Assembly (NCBI RefSeq): GCF_019084045.1
Contig: NZ_JAHRED010000006.1
Span: 124,001-188,000, forward strand
Direction of reading: 5' to 3'
From: Paeniglutamicibacter quisquiliarum
Lineage (GTDB): Bacteria; Actinomycetota; Actinomycetes; Actinomycetales; Micrococcaceae
DNA length: 64,000 bases
Numbering within the stretch: position 1 is the first letter of the stretch; each line of letters starts with the position of its first letter. This document shows positions 25,054 to 34,159 of the stretch, piece after piece. The notes under the pieces were generated by a model. That model was not told the DNA's origin. It did not search any database and was given only the letters and a program-made list of their open reading frames with translations. Position numbers and translations under genes: made by a program.

Positions 25054-26088
25054 TCAGCCGAAGAGGATCCGTGCCTCGTCGTAGCGGTCCTGCGGGACCC
25101 GCTTGAGGTTGTTCAGCGCCGCCTGGAACGGCACCCGGTTGATCTTGGTGCCGCGCAGCGAGACCATCGACCCCCAGGCCTCGTCGGACACCGAATCCAC
25201 CGCCGCCATGCCCAGGCGCGTGGCCAGCACGCGGTCAAAGGCGCTGGGCACCCCGCCGCGCTGGATGTGCCCGAGCACCGTGGCCCGGGTCTCGATGCCG
25301 GTGGCGTCCTCGATGAAGGGGGCCAGCTGCTCGCCGATGCCGCCCAGGCGCGGGCGGCCGAAGGCGTCAAGCCCGCGCTCGGAGAACGCCCCCTCGGCGC
25401 CCTCGGGCACGAAGCCCTCTGCCACCACCACCAGCGGCGCGCGCCCGCGGTCGTGGGCCTCGCGCACCCAGGCGTAGATCTGTTCCATGGTGGTTGACTG
25501 CTCGGGGATCAGGATTGCGTGCGCGCCGGTGGCCAGGCCCGCGTGCAGCGCCAGCCAGCCCACGTGCCTGCCCATGACCTCGGCGATCATGCAGCGGTGG
25601 TGGGATTCGCCGGTGGTGCGCAGCCGGTCGATGGCCTCCACGGCGATCTGGTTGGCGGTGTCGAAGCCGAAGGTGAAGTCGGTGGCGTCCAAGTCGTTGT
25701 CGATGGTCTTGGGCACGCCGACGATCTTCAGCCCGGCGTCGGTCAGCCGCTTGGCCCCGGCCAGGGTGCCCTCGCCGCCGATGGCGATCAACGCGTCCAC
25801 GCCGAGGCGCTGCAGCGTCGCGGCGATGTTCGCCGCCCCGCCGTTCTCGCCGTCGAAGGCGTTGGTGCGCGAGGTGCCCAGGATGGTGCCGCCCTGCTTG
25901 GAGATGCCGCGGACCGCGGTGCGGGGGAGTTCGACGAAGTCCCCGTCCTTGACCCCGCGCCAGCCGTCGCGGAATCCCACGAACTCGTGGTCGTAGCTCT
26001 TGATGCCGTTCAGGACGGCCCCGCGGATGACGGCGTTCAATCCGGGGCAGTCCCCGCCACTGGTCATGATCCCGATGCGCATGCTCAC
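25054..26088 (-). CDS. pfkA: 6-phosphofructokinase
   Basis: PfkA phosphorylates fructose-6-phosphate in glycolysis. The 344-residue protein has the nucleotide motif TSGGDCPGLNAV (9-20), GGEGT (104-108) and the catalytic PKTIDND (126-132). The glycine at the 104-type position favours ATP, while the lysine before TIDND is the residue seen in pyrophosphate enzymes; this hybrid pattern occurs in ATP-dependent actinobacterial PFKs. GTG 26088 is used; ATG 26082 is an in-frame alternative. It is the first gene of its strand run, with 247 bases and no recognised gene before the PspC-type gene. Confidence 0.94.
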   Translation of the reverse strand: MSMRIGIMTSGGDCPGLNAVIRGAVLNGIKSYDHEFVGFRDGWRGVKDGDFVELPRTAVRGISKQGGTILGTSRTNAFDGENGGAANIAATLQRLGVDALIAIGGEGTLAGAKRLTDAGLKIVGVPKTIDNDLDATDFTFGFDTANQIAVEAIDRLRTTGESHHRCMIAEVMGRHVGWLALHAGLATGAHAILIPEQSTTMEQIYAWVREAHDRGRAPLVVVAEGFVPEGAEGAFSERGLDAFGRPRLGGIGEQLAPFIEDATGIETRATVLGHIQRGGVPSAFDRVLATRLGMAAVDSVSDEAWGSMVSLRGTKINRVPFQAALNNLKRVPQDRYDEARILFG

Positions 26089-26335
26089 TCAATTCCTTCG
26101 CTGCTCGATCACCGCGGCAGCGCGTTGCGGTGCCGGGGCGGTGGTGTGGTGATGGAGCGCGACGCTGGGCTCGCCAGCCACCAGTCTAGCCACCAGGCAC
26201 CTGTGATCGCCAACACCAAGCCAAAGTGCTACGCCGGGGCGAGCCCTTCCGGCCCACGCAGCGCCGCCCGCCGTCCCCGCACCTGGTGGCGCGGGGGACG
26301 GCGGGCGGCCGGGTGGTGCGCGGTGCGGGCGTGCC

Positions 26336-26599
26336 CTAGCTGACCTTGCGGATCAGCTTCTGCAGCACGATGGTGTCGTCCTGCGCCGGAAGCAGCAGCC
26401 AGGCGACGAGGTAGGCCCCGATGCCCAGGACCGGCAGCAGGAAGCTGAGCAGCAGCCCGATGCGGACCAGGGTGACGTCCCAGCCGAACTTCTCGGAGAT
26501 GCCCCCGGCTATGCCGGCGACCATCCGCTTGGGGCCGCGGCGGAAGGGGATCGAGCGAAGGGAATTGAAAAAGGTGTCCATGGTGTCAAAGTCTTTCAT
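26336..26599 (-). CDS. Short PspC-domain protein
   Basis: An 87-residue product dominated by a PspC domain: KRMVAGIAGGISEKFGWD, then the membrane segment LVRIGLLLSFLLPVLGIGAYLVAWLLLP. ATG 26599 is used; ATG 26581 (MDTFF) is an alternative. It is the last gene of a minus-strand set of three that ends with PspC-type proteins next to a PspC-containing kinase. PspC domains sense or transmit envelope stress. This gene's role beyond that is inferred. Confidence 0.8.
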   Translation of the reverse strand: MKDFDTMDTFFNSLRSIPFRRGPKRMVAGIAGGISEKFGWDVTLVRIGLLLSFLLPVLGIGAYLVAWLLLPAQDDTIVLQKLIRKVS

Positions 26600-26646
26600 G
26601 CCGGGGCGGGAATTTGCTGTGAACTGCGGGTGCGGTGCTGCCCGAT

Positions 26647-26874
26647 TCACTCGGTGCGGCGCGCGGCCAGGATGCCGGCGACGATCAGGATCACCCCTGC
26701 ACCGCCGAGAAGGGAGATGAAGAGCAGCGGCGCGCTGATCTGGAAGTTCAGCAGCAGGCCCGCGAGCAGGGCGATGCCGATGGCCAGCAGGATCAGGCCG
26801 AAGACCAGGGTCCCGGTGGGGAACTGCCCGGCCGGCTCGCCCGCGGAGTGCTGTTGTTCGGTGTGCTGGCTCAT
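26647..26874 (-). CDS. Small two-span membrane protein of the PspC locus
   Basis: A 75-residue protein with two hydrophobic helices (about 22-43 and 48-69) and polar ends (N-terminal SQHTEQQHSAGE, C-terminal ARRTE). Its ATG overlaps the stop of the LiaF-like gene as ATGA, so it is co-translated with that gene. No family is recognised; membership in the stress operon suggests an accessory membrane subunit. Confidence 0.75.
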   Translation of the reverse strand: MSQHTEQQHSAGEPAGQFPTGTLVFGLILLAIGIALLAGLLLNFQISAPLLFISLLGGAGVILIVAGILAARRTE

Positions 26875-28397
26875 GGTGCAACCTCGGCCTTCTCTACGTT
26901 GATTTGGATGCTGCTGAATGCCCCGTCGATCTCCAGGCGCAGTTCGGGGCCGCCCCTGTCGGCATTGAGCACGGTTTCGCCATCGCGGATTCCGGTGTTG
27001 GCCCCGTTGACCTGCATCGAGCCGAAGGCGCCCTGCGAATCGATGACCACCGGGATGTTGTCCGGGACAGTCAACTCCATGGAGGAGAAGACGTTGTCGA
27101 GCTTCACGGTGGTGTCGGAGGTGATGGTCGAGTAGGAGCGCAGGTCAAGCTCCCCGGAGTTGAAGACGTTGGTGGTGCCGTCGCCGTCGGTGCTGGTGAT
27201 TCCCATGAATCCGTTCATGGGTCCGGAATCGCGCAGCGATCCGCCGCCCCAGAGCAGGGAGAAGATCAGCGCGACGATCCCGAAGCCGACAAGTGCCCCT
27301 CCGGTGCGCTGGTTCAGCGCCGCACCGATGAGTCCCAAGGCTATGACGATCAGTGCGACGGCGAACCCCACCGCGACTGCGTCGGCCGGAAGCTCGAGCA
27401 GCCCCAGGTGGGACAGGCCGGTGACCAAGGCGAACAGGAGCACCGCGAGCCCCAGCACAATGGTTGCCGCATAGCCCGGCAGCGCCTTGTGGCGCACCGG
27501 CTTCGGCGATTTGCCGGGCCACGGGGCGGCCGAACCCGGGAGCGGGGCGGTCGGCGGCGGGCCGAATCCGGCGGCAGGCGGCTGGTTGCCGGGGCCCGTC
27601 GCGCGACCCGGGAAGGCGGGGGCCTCGGGTGATAGCAGTGGCATGGTGTGCTCCTGGGGGTTGGGACCGGTTCCCGGCCGGGTGCCGGGCAGCGGCGTGG
27701 TCGGTGCCCCGGTCCCCGCCGGGTCGGCGGCCTCCGCGGGCTTGTTCGTTGATGCGGGATCGTCGGGATCGCCGGAATTGCCCGGTTCATCTGCATTTCC
27801 GGCCGCGCCCCGGGGTTCGGGACCCTCGTGCACGGTGCCCGGAAGAATGACCGTGTTTGCCGAGACCACCGGCGTTGGGCCGGCGGTGCCCGGGGCCGGG
27901 GAATGGGCCGCGGTGGACGGCGGCGTGGCGGACTGGAAGTCGGCGGGACCTGCCGGTGTCGGGGTCCGGAGCGGCTGCGTCCCCCCGGCGAAGCTTCCGC
28001 GCCGGGAAAAGACCAGGAAGGCGATGCCCGCGATCACCAGCAGCGTCCAGAAGCCGCCGTCCCACCATCCGAAGAGTGCGGGGGAGCTCACGGCGCCGAC
28101 GACGGTGAAGACCACTGCCCCGCTCATGCCGCTGCTCCAGCGCCCCGCGATTGCCTCCTGCACGTGGATCTTGCCGTCGGGACCGGGCATCAATGCCCAG
28201 CCGACGCCGTAGACCAGCAACCCCAGGCCGGCGACAAAGCACAGCGCCACAAAGGCGCCGCGCACCAGTATGGGGGAGATGCCGAAGCGCTGCGCCACCC
28301 CGGAGGCGACGCCGCCGACCCAGTGGTCCTCGCCGCGTTGCAGCCCCAGTTCCCTCACCCAGCGGAAAAACCCGTGTTCCATTGATGCTTCTCTCAT
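26871..28397 (-). CDS. PspC-LiaF-like membrane stress protein
   Basis: The 508-residue product has an N-terminal PspC domain (WVGGVASGVAQRFGISPILVRG, 25-47), two or more helices, a long Pro/Ala/Gly-rich disordered segment (about 140-305) and more helices. It ends with a soluble domain resembling the C-terminal LiaF/YvqF domain (TTVKLDNVFSSMELTVPDN; GAFSSIQINVEKAEVAP). LiaF proteins restrain LiaRS-type kinases. It is transcribed divergently from the PspC-histidine kinase gene 126 bases away, forming a LiaFSR-like module. ATG 28382 (MEHGFF) is an alternative start. Confidence 0.85.
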   Translation of the reverse strand: MREASMEHGFFRWVRELGLQRGEDHWVGGVASGVAQRFGISPILVRGAFVALCFVAGLGLLVYGVGWALMPGPDGKIHVQEAIAGRWSSGMSGAVVFTVVGAVSSPALFGWWDGGFWTLLVIAGIAFLVFSRRGSFAGGTQPLRTPTPAGPADFQSATPPSTAAHSPAPGTAGPTPVVSANTVILPGTVHEGPEPRGAAGNADEPGNSGDPDDPASTNKPAEAADPAGTGAPTTPLPGTRPGTGPNPQEHTMPLLSPEAPAFPGRATGPGNQPPAAGFGPPPTAPLPGSAAPWPGKSPKPVRHKALPGYAATIVLGLAVLLFALVTGLSHLGLLELPADAVAVGFAVALIVIALGLIGAALNQRTGGALVGFGIVALIFSLLWGGGSLRDSGPMNGFMGITSTDGDGTTNVFNSGELDLRSYSTITSDTTVKLDNVFSSMELTVPDNIPVVIDSQGAFGSMQVNGANTGIRDGETVLNADRGGPELRLEIDGAFSSIQINVEKAEVAP

Positions 28398-28523
28398 GCC
28401 TCAATCCTCGTGCCTGCCCGGGTGCCGCCGCTATGGGGGTCGCCCCTGATTGAACCCTGAGGCCAACCCCGGGATCCACGCCCGCGGGCCCCAACCGGCC
28501 CGCGGGCGTGCTTGGATGGATAC

Positions 28524-29795
28524 ATGAGCCAAACACCTCTCCGTCCCGCGCTGCTGCGCGGGGAGACCCGCATCATTGCCGGGGTGTGTTCAGGTGTTGC
28601 CGCCCATCTGGGACTGAAGGCATCCTGGGTGCGCATCGGCTTCGTGCTTGCGGCCCTGCTCGCCGGCGCCGGGGTGGTGCTCTACGCCTGGTTGTGGATC
28701 TTTGTGCCAAGCGCGGGGGATGCGCAACGCGACGCCGCCCGCGGCACCGGAACCCGCCGCTTCACCCTGGCCGAGGGGCTGGCCCCGAAGTCGGCCGAGG
28801 CGGAGGACCCGCTGGGTGCCGCCCGCCAGGCCTCGTTGCGCCAGGTCGTCATCGGGATCGCGCTGCTGCTGGTGGCGGGGCTCGCCGGAGCGCAGCTGCT
28901 GGGCGTCTCCATCCGCTGGGACCTGGTGTGGCCGGTGCTCGTGGTCATCGCCGGTGCCGTGCTGGCCTGGATGCAGCTGGACGAGGGCGGGCGCGCCGGG
29001 TTGCGCAGGAGCACCGGGGCGCTGGGCGCCGCCGGGATCACCCGCCTGCTGGTGGGCGTCGGGCTGGTGGTGGCCGGGGTGCTGCTGCTCTTCAGCGGGG
29101 CAGTGGGCGTGGGCTCGCTGCTGTCCGGGCTCGCCGTGGCGGTGGCGGTCATCGCCGGCCTGCTGCTGGTGCTGCTGCCCTGGGCGCTGCGCTTCTGGCG
29201 CGACTTCGTCTCCGAGCGCACCAACCGCGTGCGCGCGGCGGAGCGCGCCGACATCGCCGCGCACCTGCACGACTCGGTGCTCCAGACCCTGGCCCTGATC
29301 CAGAAGCGCGCCGCGGACCCCGCCAAGGTCCTCACCCTGGCCCGCGCCCAGGAACGCGAACTGCGCTCCTGGCTCTACGACGAGCACGAGCGCAGCGCGG
29401 ACGGCATCGCCGCGGCGATCCGCGCCGCCGCCGGGGAGATCGAGGAACTCTACCTGGTGTCCATCGACATGGTCGGCGTCGGGGAACGCACCGGGCTGCC
29501 GCAGCACGACGCGCTCCTGCAGGCCACGCGGGAGGCCATGGCCAACGCCGCCAAGCACGCCGGCGGCACCATCTCGGTATACGTGGAGGCGGGCCAGCAG
29601 CGCATCGAGGTGTTCGTGCGCGACCGCGGCGACGGCTTCGATCCCGACGCGGTGTCGGCGGACCGGCACGGCGTGCGCGAATCGATCATCGGGCGCATGG
29701 AACGCAACGGCGGCCACGCCACCATCAAGAGCAATGAGGAGGGCACCGAGGTGCACCTGTCCATGGATGTAGACGACGGAGAAGACAATGACTGA
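28524..29795 (+). CDS. PspC-domain sensor histidine kinase
   Basis: A 423-residue kinase with an N-terminal PspC domain (ETRIIAGVCSGVAAHLGLKASWVR), five or more membrane spans, and a HisKA_3-type dimerisation helix with the phospho-acceptor H249 in AAHLHDSVLQTL. A GHKL ATPase domain with N-box ATREAMANAAKHA follows. It should phosphorylate the LuxR-type regulator encoded next, with which it overlaps by 8 bases. ATG 28524 is preferred over ATG 28512 because GGATGG lies about 8 bases upstream. It probably senses envelope stress, together with the divergent PspC/LiaF-like protein. Confidence 0.9.
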   Translation: MSQTPLRPALLRGETRIIAGVCSGVAAHLGLKASWVRIGFVLAALLAGAGVVLYAWLWIFVPSAGDAQRDAARGTGTRRFTLAEGLAPKSAEAEDPLGAARQASLRQVVIGIALLLVAGLAGAQLLGVSIRWDLVWPVLVVIAGAVLAWMQLDEGGRAGLRRSTGALGAAGITRLLVGVGLVVAGVLLLFSGAVGVGSLLSGLAVAVAVIAGLLLVLLPWALRFWRDFVSERTNRVRAAERADIAAHLHDSVLQTLALIQKRAADPAKVLTLARAQERELRSWLYDEHERSADGIAAAIRAAAGEIEELYLVSIDMVGVGERTGLPQHDALLQATREAMANAAKHAGGTISVYVEAGQQRIEVFVRDRGDGFDPDAVSADRHGVRESIIGRMERNGGHATIKSNEEGTEVHLSMDVDDGEDND

Positions 29796-30462
29796 GCCAA
29801 CCCAGGACCCCGCGATCGCCCCGGTGCGCGTGGTGGTGGTCGATGACCACGGGATCTTCCGCTCCGGGCTCAAAGCCGACCTCGACGCGCGCGTGGAAGT
29901 TGTCGGCGAGGCCGCAACGGTCGAGGACGCCGTCGCGGTGGTGCACCGGGAAATGCCGGCCGTCGTGCTGCTCGACGTGCACCTGCCGGGCGGGCGCGGG
30001 GGCGGCGGCGCGGAGGTGCTCGCCGGCTGCGTGGATGTATTTCCGCAGGTGAAGTTCCTGGCCCTGAGCGTCTCCGACGCCGCGGAGGACGTGGTCACGG
30101 TGATCCGTGCCGGGGCCCGCGGGTACGTCACCAAGTCGATCTCGGGTGCGGAAATCTCCGATGCGGTGCTGCGGGTGGCGGGCGGCGACGCGGTGTTCTC
30201 CCCGCGGCTGGCCGGCTTCGTGCTCGACGCCTTCGGCACGCAGGCGGCGATCAGCGCCGACGAGGAACTGGATCTGCTCAGTGCCCGCGAACTGGAGGTG
30301 ATGCGCCTGATCGCGCGCGGCTACAGCTACAAGGAGGTCGCCAAGGACCTGTTCATCTCGGTCAAGACCGTGGAAACCCACGTTTCCTCGGTGCTGCGCA
30401 AGCTCCAGCTCTCCAACCGGCATGAACTCACCCGCTGGGCCGTGGACCGCCGGATCCTCTAG
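29788..30462 (+). CDS. LuxR/NarL-type response regulator of the PspC module
   Basis: The 224-residue product has a receiver domain with the acidic pair D19/D20 and phosphoacceptor D63 (VVLLDVHLPGG), and K125-like YVTKS near residue 115. A NarL-type helix-turn-helix occupies about 158-215 (SARELEVMRLIARGYSYKEVA; KTVETHVSSVLRKL). Its ATG overlaps the kinase gene, so stoichiometric coexpression is expected. Likely targets are the divergent PspC-type genes; this is inference from arrangement. Confidence 0.92.
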   Translation: MTEPTQDPAIAPVRVVVVDDHGIFRSGLKADLDARVEVVGEAATVEDAVAVVHREMPAVVLLDVHLPGGRGGGGAEVLAGCVDVFPQVKFLALSVSDAAEDVVTVIRAGARGYVTKSISGAEISDAVLRVAGGDAVFSPRLAGFVLDAFGTQAAISADEELDLLSARELEVMRLIARGYSYKEVAKDLFISVKTVETHVSSVLRKLQLSNRHELTRWAVDRRIL

Positions 30463-30502
30463 CCCCGGGCACCCGCAGGGCACCTCGTGCGGGCAGCCAA
30501 AA

Positions 30503-30545
30503 GGCCGGTGGCCGGGCCCTGGAATCCAGGACCCGGCCACCGGCC
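30503..30545. terminator. GC-rich hairpin between regulator and aspC
   Basis: GGCCGGTGGCCGGG (30503-30516) pairs perfectly with CCCGGCCACCGGCC (30532-30545); the inner CCTGG/CCAGG extends it. It lies between converging genes and probably ends both transcripts, though there is no T tract. Confidence 0.65.
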
Positions 30546-30586
30546 GTCGAATATCTGCCGGAAGATCCGGCCAGGCCTTCCGGCCC

Positions 30587-31786
30587 CTACTTGGCCTCGC
30601 CCAGCAGGGTGGCCAGGCGGCCCACGCCCTCGGCCAGGTCGGCATCGCCCAGCGCGTAGGACATGCGGATGTAGCCCGACGGGCCAAACGCCTCGCCCGG
30701 GACCACCGCCACCTCCACCTGTTCCAGGATCAGCGCGGCCAGCTCGGCGCTGGTGTTGGGCACGACTCCGCGGATTTCGCGGCCCAGCAGCCCTCGCACA
30801 TCCGAGTACGCGTAGAACGCGCCCTCGGGGACCGGGCAGTTCACGCCGTCGATGGCGTTCAGCGCGGAGACCATGGCCTTGCGGCGGCGGTCAAAGGCGG
30901 TACGCATCTCGGCCACGGCATCCAGCGGGCCGGACACGGCGGCCAGCGCGGCGATCTGCGAGACGTTCGAGACGTTGGAGGTCGCGTGCGACTGCAGGTT
31001 CGTGGCTGCCTTGATGACGTCCAGGGGCCCTGCCATCCACCCCACGCGCCAGCCCGTCATGGCGTAGGTCTTGGCCACGCCGTTGAGGATGATGACCTTG
31101 TCGCCCAGCTCCGGGGCGGCGGTGGCGATCGAGGTGAACACCGCATCGTCGTAGGTCAGGTGTTCGTAGATCTCGTCGGTGATGACCCAGAGGTCCTTGG
31201 ACGCGGCCCAGCGGCCGATCTCGGCGACCTGTTCCGGGGAGTACACGGCCCCGGTCGGGTTCGACGGGGAGACGAAGAGCAGCACCTTGGTCTTCTCGGT
31301 GAGCGCTGCCTCAAGCTGGTCGATGGTGACCTTGTAGCCCTGCTCGGGGCCGGCGAACACCTCGACGGGGACACCGCCGGCCAAGCGGATCGCCTCGGGG
31401 TAGGTGGTCCAGTAGGGGGCGGGCACGATGACCTCGTCTCCCGGATCCAGCAGGGTGGCAAACGCGTTGTACACGGCCTGCTTGCCGCCGTTGGTGACCA
31501 TGACCTGGGAGGCATCGATCCGGTAGCCCGAGTCGCGCATGGTCTTTTCCGCGATGGCCGCGCGCAGTTCCGGCAGCCCGGCCGCGGGGGAGTAGCGGTG
31601 GTACTTGGGGTTGCGGGCCGCGGCTACCGCGGCCTCAACGATGTAGTCGGGGGTGGGGAAATCCGGTTCGCCGGCGCCAAAGCCGATGACGGGACGTCCC
31701 GCCGCCTTCAAGGCCTTGGCCTTGCCGTCTACGGCCAGTGTGGCGGATTCTGCGATGGACCCGATACGTCGGGAAATGCGTGCCAT
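30587..31786 (-). CDS. aspC: Aspartate aminotransferase (PLP, class I)
   Basis: The 399-residue enzyme transfers the amino group between aspartate and 2-oxoglutarate, linking the TCA cycle and amino-acid synthesis. Motifs include N176 in SPSNPTG, D204-x2-Y207 near the PLP ring, the Schiff-base Lys239 in [15 protein letters not shown], and the C-terminal Arg for carboxylate binding in [11 protein letters not shown] 31786 with AGGAAG upstream on the minus strand is the start; longer in-frame starts add non-homologous sequence. It is close to secE-nusG, a common actinobacterial order. Confidence 0.93.
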   Translation of the reverse strand: MARISRRIGSIAESATLAVDGKAKALKAAGRPVIGFGAGEPDFPTPDYIVEAAVAAARNPKYHRYSPAAGLPELRAAIAEKTMRDSGYRIDASQVMVTNGGKQAVYNAFATLLDPGDEVIVPAPYWTTYPEAIRLAGGVPVEVFAGPEQGYKVTIDQLEAALTEKTKVLLFVSPSNPTGAVYSPEQVAEIGRWAASKDLWVITDEIYEHLTYDDAVFTSIATAAPELGDKVIILNGVAKTYAMTGWRVGWMAGPLDVIKAATNLQSHATSNVSNVSQIAALAAVSGPLDAVAEMRTAFDRRRKAMVSALNAIDGVNCPVPEGAFYAYSDVRGLLGREIRGVVPNTSAELAALILEQVEVAVVPGEAFGPSGYIRMSYALGDADLAEGVGRLATLLGEAK

Positions 31787-31965
31787 GTCGTCGCTTCCTG
31801 GAAGGGAGTTGTGGGTGAACGTATGAGCCAAGCTTAGTGGGCGCAGTGGTGGGAGCACGATTTTTTGGGGACGCGCCGGGCGAGTGTGAAGCGTCGCGTC
31901 GCGGCGCCCATGTCGGGCAAGGGTTAAAGCCGACGAACTTGCCGGTGCGGCGGGTCGTTCACGGG

Positions 31966-32544
31966 CTACAGGCCGGGCTCGCGGCCGTAGCGCTTCCGAT
32001 GCAGTTCGCTGGCCAAATCGGCCGCGGGGTCCGCCTCCTGCTGCCGGTGGCGCACCTGGTGCCACTGGACGTAGGCCGCCGCCCCCAGGAAGAGCGCCGG
32101 GGTTGCCACGAAGGGCAGGAAGAGGACCCCGGTGTAGGAGATCAACCCGAGCTGCGCGCCGGCAACCAGCACCAGCAGTCCGGTTCCCACCCACGTCAGC
32201 AGGTTCACCCCCAGGCGCATCGCCCAAAGAACCAACCCGATGCCGAGGTACCAGGACAGCGGAAGGGGCGATCGCATGGTGAGGATGCCTATGGCGATTG
32301 CCAACAGCAATTGCAGCAACAGGTGCCCGGAGAGATCCCGGCGGTTGCGCAGGGACGCCCAGGCGCCGAGGGCAATGAACAGTGGGACTGCCGCCAGCAG
32401 CAGCTGCGGCAGGAATCCTGCGGCAGGCGAATAGCGTGAGGTGGTGCGCAGGATGGCATCGAGCACGGAGCCGCCTGCAAAGACCAATAGGATCAGGGCG
32501 CCGGCATGGTCCGGGCCGGCATTCCGGGGTGTCGGGGGGAGCAT
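31966..32544 (-). CDS. Polytopic membrane protein, function unknown
   Basis: The 192-residue product has five or six hydrophobic spans and a basic, charged C-terminal tail ([12 protein letters not shown]...[12 protein letters not shown]). I do not recognise a family. It lies between aspC and tRNA-Trp, transcribed in the same direction as aspC. Confidence 0.65.
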   Translation of the reverse strand: MLPPTPRNAGPDHAGALILLVFAGGSVLDAILRTTSRYSPAAGFLPQLLLAAVPLFIALGAWASLRNRRDLSGHLLLQLLLAIAIGILTMRSPLPLSWYLGIGLVLWAMRLGVNLLTWVGTGLLVLVAGAQLGLISYTGVLFLPFVATPALFLGAAAYVQWHQVRHRQQEADPAADLASELHRKRYGREPGL

Positions 32545-32715
32545 GAACCCAACCTAGCAGTCACGATTCGGTGCCAAATTGCGCATGAAGCCGGGCCCGG
32601 AGTGCCCGGTTCGACAATCGGCACATTCTTTGCGTAGACTTGTTCCTCGGTGTTGGAAAACATCTGGAGCACCAAGTCCGCAATGGATTTGATGGTCCGC
32701 GAGCATTATGCTCGA

Positions 32716-32788
32716 AGGGTAGTGGCGCAATTGGTAGCGCAGCGGTCTCCAAAACCGCAGGTTGCAGGTTCGAGTCCTGTCTGCCCTG
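32716..32788 (+). tRNA. tRNA-Trp (anticodon CCA)
   Basis: Acceptor AGGGTAG/CTGCCCT (one T-G pair), D arm GCGC/GCGC, anticodon stem GCGGT/ACCGC with loop CTCCAAA (anticodon CCA), and T arm with TTCGAGT loop are all present. It precedes secE, as in many actinobacteria. Confidence 0.95.
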
Positions 32789-32829
32789 CGCAGTGGCAAT
32801 CATCTACGGTTGCTCGGCGAATATTCACG

Positions 32830-32876
32830 TCACGGTGTGTTGTGGTCGATACGGCTGCGGCACACCGTGATTGTTT
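32830..32876 (+). terminator. Hairpin between tRNA-Trp and secE
   Basis: TCACGGTGTG (32830-32839) pairs with CACACCGTGA (32861-32870), followed by TTGTTT. The 21-nt loop and short T run suggest a weak terminator or processing site, so read-through into secE is possible. Confidence 0.5.
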
Positions 32877-32905
32877 CAAGTGGGATAATCTGAAACGAGG
32901 AATCG

Positions 32906-33172
32906 GTGACCGAAACGACTGCGAGCGATTCGCACGGCGCTGGGCACAACAAGAAGCCGTCGAAAGCCGGTTTCTTCGCGGGCATGGCCCTCTTCTTCCG
33001 CCAGATGATTTCCGAGCTGAAGAAGGTCGTCACCCCGACCCGCAGTGAGCTGGTCAACTACACCTTGGTAGTCATCGCCTTTGTGGTGTTGATGATGCTG
33101 ATCATTTCCGCCCTGGATTTCGTGTTCGGAAACGGATCAATTCTCATCTTCACCAATTCGCCCGAACAGTAA
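32906..33172 (+). CDS. secE: Preprotein translocase subunit SecE
   Basis: SecE is the essential small clamp of the SecYEG channel. The 88-residue product has a polar N terminus, the conserved amphipathic FFRQMISELKKVVTPTRSEL (30-49), and one transmembrane helix (about 50-73). GTG 32906 follows AGGAA. nusG is 57 bases downstream, the standard secE-nusG pair. Confidence 0.96.
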   Translation: MTETTASDSHGAGHNKKPSKAGFFAGMALFFRQMISELKKVVTPTRSELVNYTLVVIAFVVLMMLIISALDFVFGNGSILIFTNSPEQ

Positions 33173-33229
33173 CACGGGACCATTCGCCCCACACTTCTGG
33201 TGAACCAGTAACAGAAAGCAGGAACCGCA

Positions 33230-34027
33230 GTGTCCGAGCAGGAACTCGAACCGCAGGCCACCGAAGAATTCGAAGGCCAGGCAGTAGAGGCTGATACCGA
33301 TCAGGTGTCGGCCGATTCCGTCGTTTCCGAGGACGCCGAGCAGGCTCCCGAGGTTTCCGAGGACGCCGAGCAGGCTCCCGAGGATGCCGAGCAGGATGCC
33401 GCAGCCGAGGAAGCACCGGCCGTGGATCCCATTGAAGAATTCCGCACCAAGCTTCGCCGCCAGCCCGGCGACTGGTACGTCATCCACTCGTACGCCGGTT
33501 ACGAAAACCGCGTCAAGGTGAACCTCGAGACCCGTATCCAGACCCTGGGGATGGAGGATTTCATTTATGAAATCCAGGTCCCGATGGAAGAGGTCGTCGA
33601 GATCAAGAACACCACGCGCAAGATCGTGCGCCGCGTTCGGATCCCCGGCTACGTCTTGGTCCGCATGGAATTGACCGACGCCTCCTGGGGTGCGGTTCGC
33701 CACACTCCCGGTGTCACCGGCTTCGTCGGCAACGCCCACGATCCCGTGCCGCTGCGTCTTGAGGAAGTCTTCTCGATGCTCGAGCACACCATCGTCACCG
33801 AAGAAGAGGGCGAGCACACGAAGGCCGGCCGCGCCCCGATCACCGAGGTCCACGTCGACTTCGAGGTCGGCGAATCGGTCATCGTCAATGATGGCCCGTT
33901 CGAGACGTTGCCGGCAACGATCAGCGAGATCAAGCTGGAGTCCTCCACCTTGGTCGTCCTGGTCTCGATCTTCGAGCGCGAGACCCCCGTGACCCTGTCG
34001 TTCAGCCAGGTCACCAAGATCCAGTAA
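33230..34027 (+). CDS. nusG: Transcription elongation factor NusG
   Basis: NusG binds RNA polymerase and links it to Rho or the ribosome. The 265-residue protein has a long acidic N-terminal extension (1-66) with the decapeptide [10 protein letters not shown] repeated at 32-41 and 42-51. The NGN domain starts at [15 protein letters not shown], and a C-terminal KOW domain ([25 protein letters not shown]) follows. The acidic extension is typical of actinobacteria, but the perfect repeat is not something I recall from the family. GTG 33230 is used. Confidence 0.97.
   Translation: MSEQELEPQATEEFEGQAVEADTDQVSADSVVSEDAEQAPEVSEDAEQAPEDAEQDAAAEEAPAVDPIEEFRTKLRRQPGDWYVIHSYAGYENRVKVNLETRIQTLGMEDFIYEIQVPMEEVVEIKNTTRKIVRRVRIPGYVLVRMELTDASWGAVRHTPGVTGFVGNAHDPVPLRLEEVFSMLEHTIVTEEEGEHTKAGRAPITEVHVDFEVGESVIVNDGPFETLPATISEIKLESSTLVVLVSIFERETPVTLSFSQVTKIQ
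33323..33382 (+). repeat. Two perfect 30-bp tandem repeats in nusG
   Basis: The unit beginning GTTTCCGAGGACGCC occurs twice without mismatch (33323-33352 and 33353-33382), in frame, encoding [10 protein letters not shown] twice. A partial third unit (EDAEQ) follows. Perfect DNA identity points to recent duplication. Confidence 0.9.
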
Positions 34028-34041
34028 CATTAAAGACTTCG

Positions 34042-34075
34042 TGCCTTCCCGGTTTGCTTTACCGGGAAATCGGCA
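34042..34075 (+). promoter_or_regulatory. Hairpin in the nusG-rplK gap
   Basis: TTCCCGGT (34046-34053) pairs with ACCGGGAA (34061-34068), and outer TGCC/GGCA extend it with a bulge. There is no T tract, so it is not a standard terminator. The position, 84 bases before rplK, would fit an RNA control or processing element. Confidence 0.4.
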
Positions 34076-34159
34076 TGACTCGGCCGCCGCGCCACGGCGG
34101 TCAACCCCCCGAGGCACGCTCCTGTGCATCGGGGCAACGCAAAAGAAGAAGGACCCGAC

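Noticed and set aside
32554-32803. Minus-strand peptides of the RTRTCNLRF/RQDSNLQPAV type
   Set aside because: These are translations of the antisense of tRNA-Trp, a known annotation artefact.
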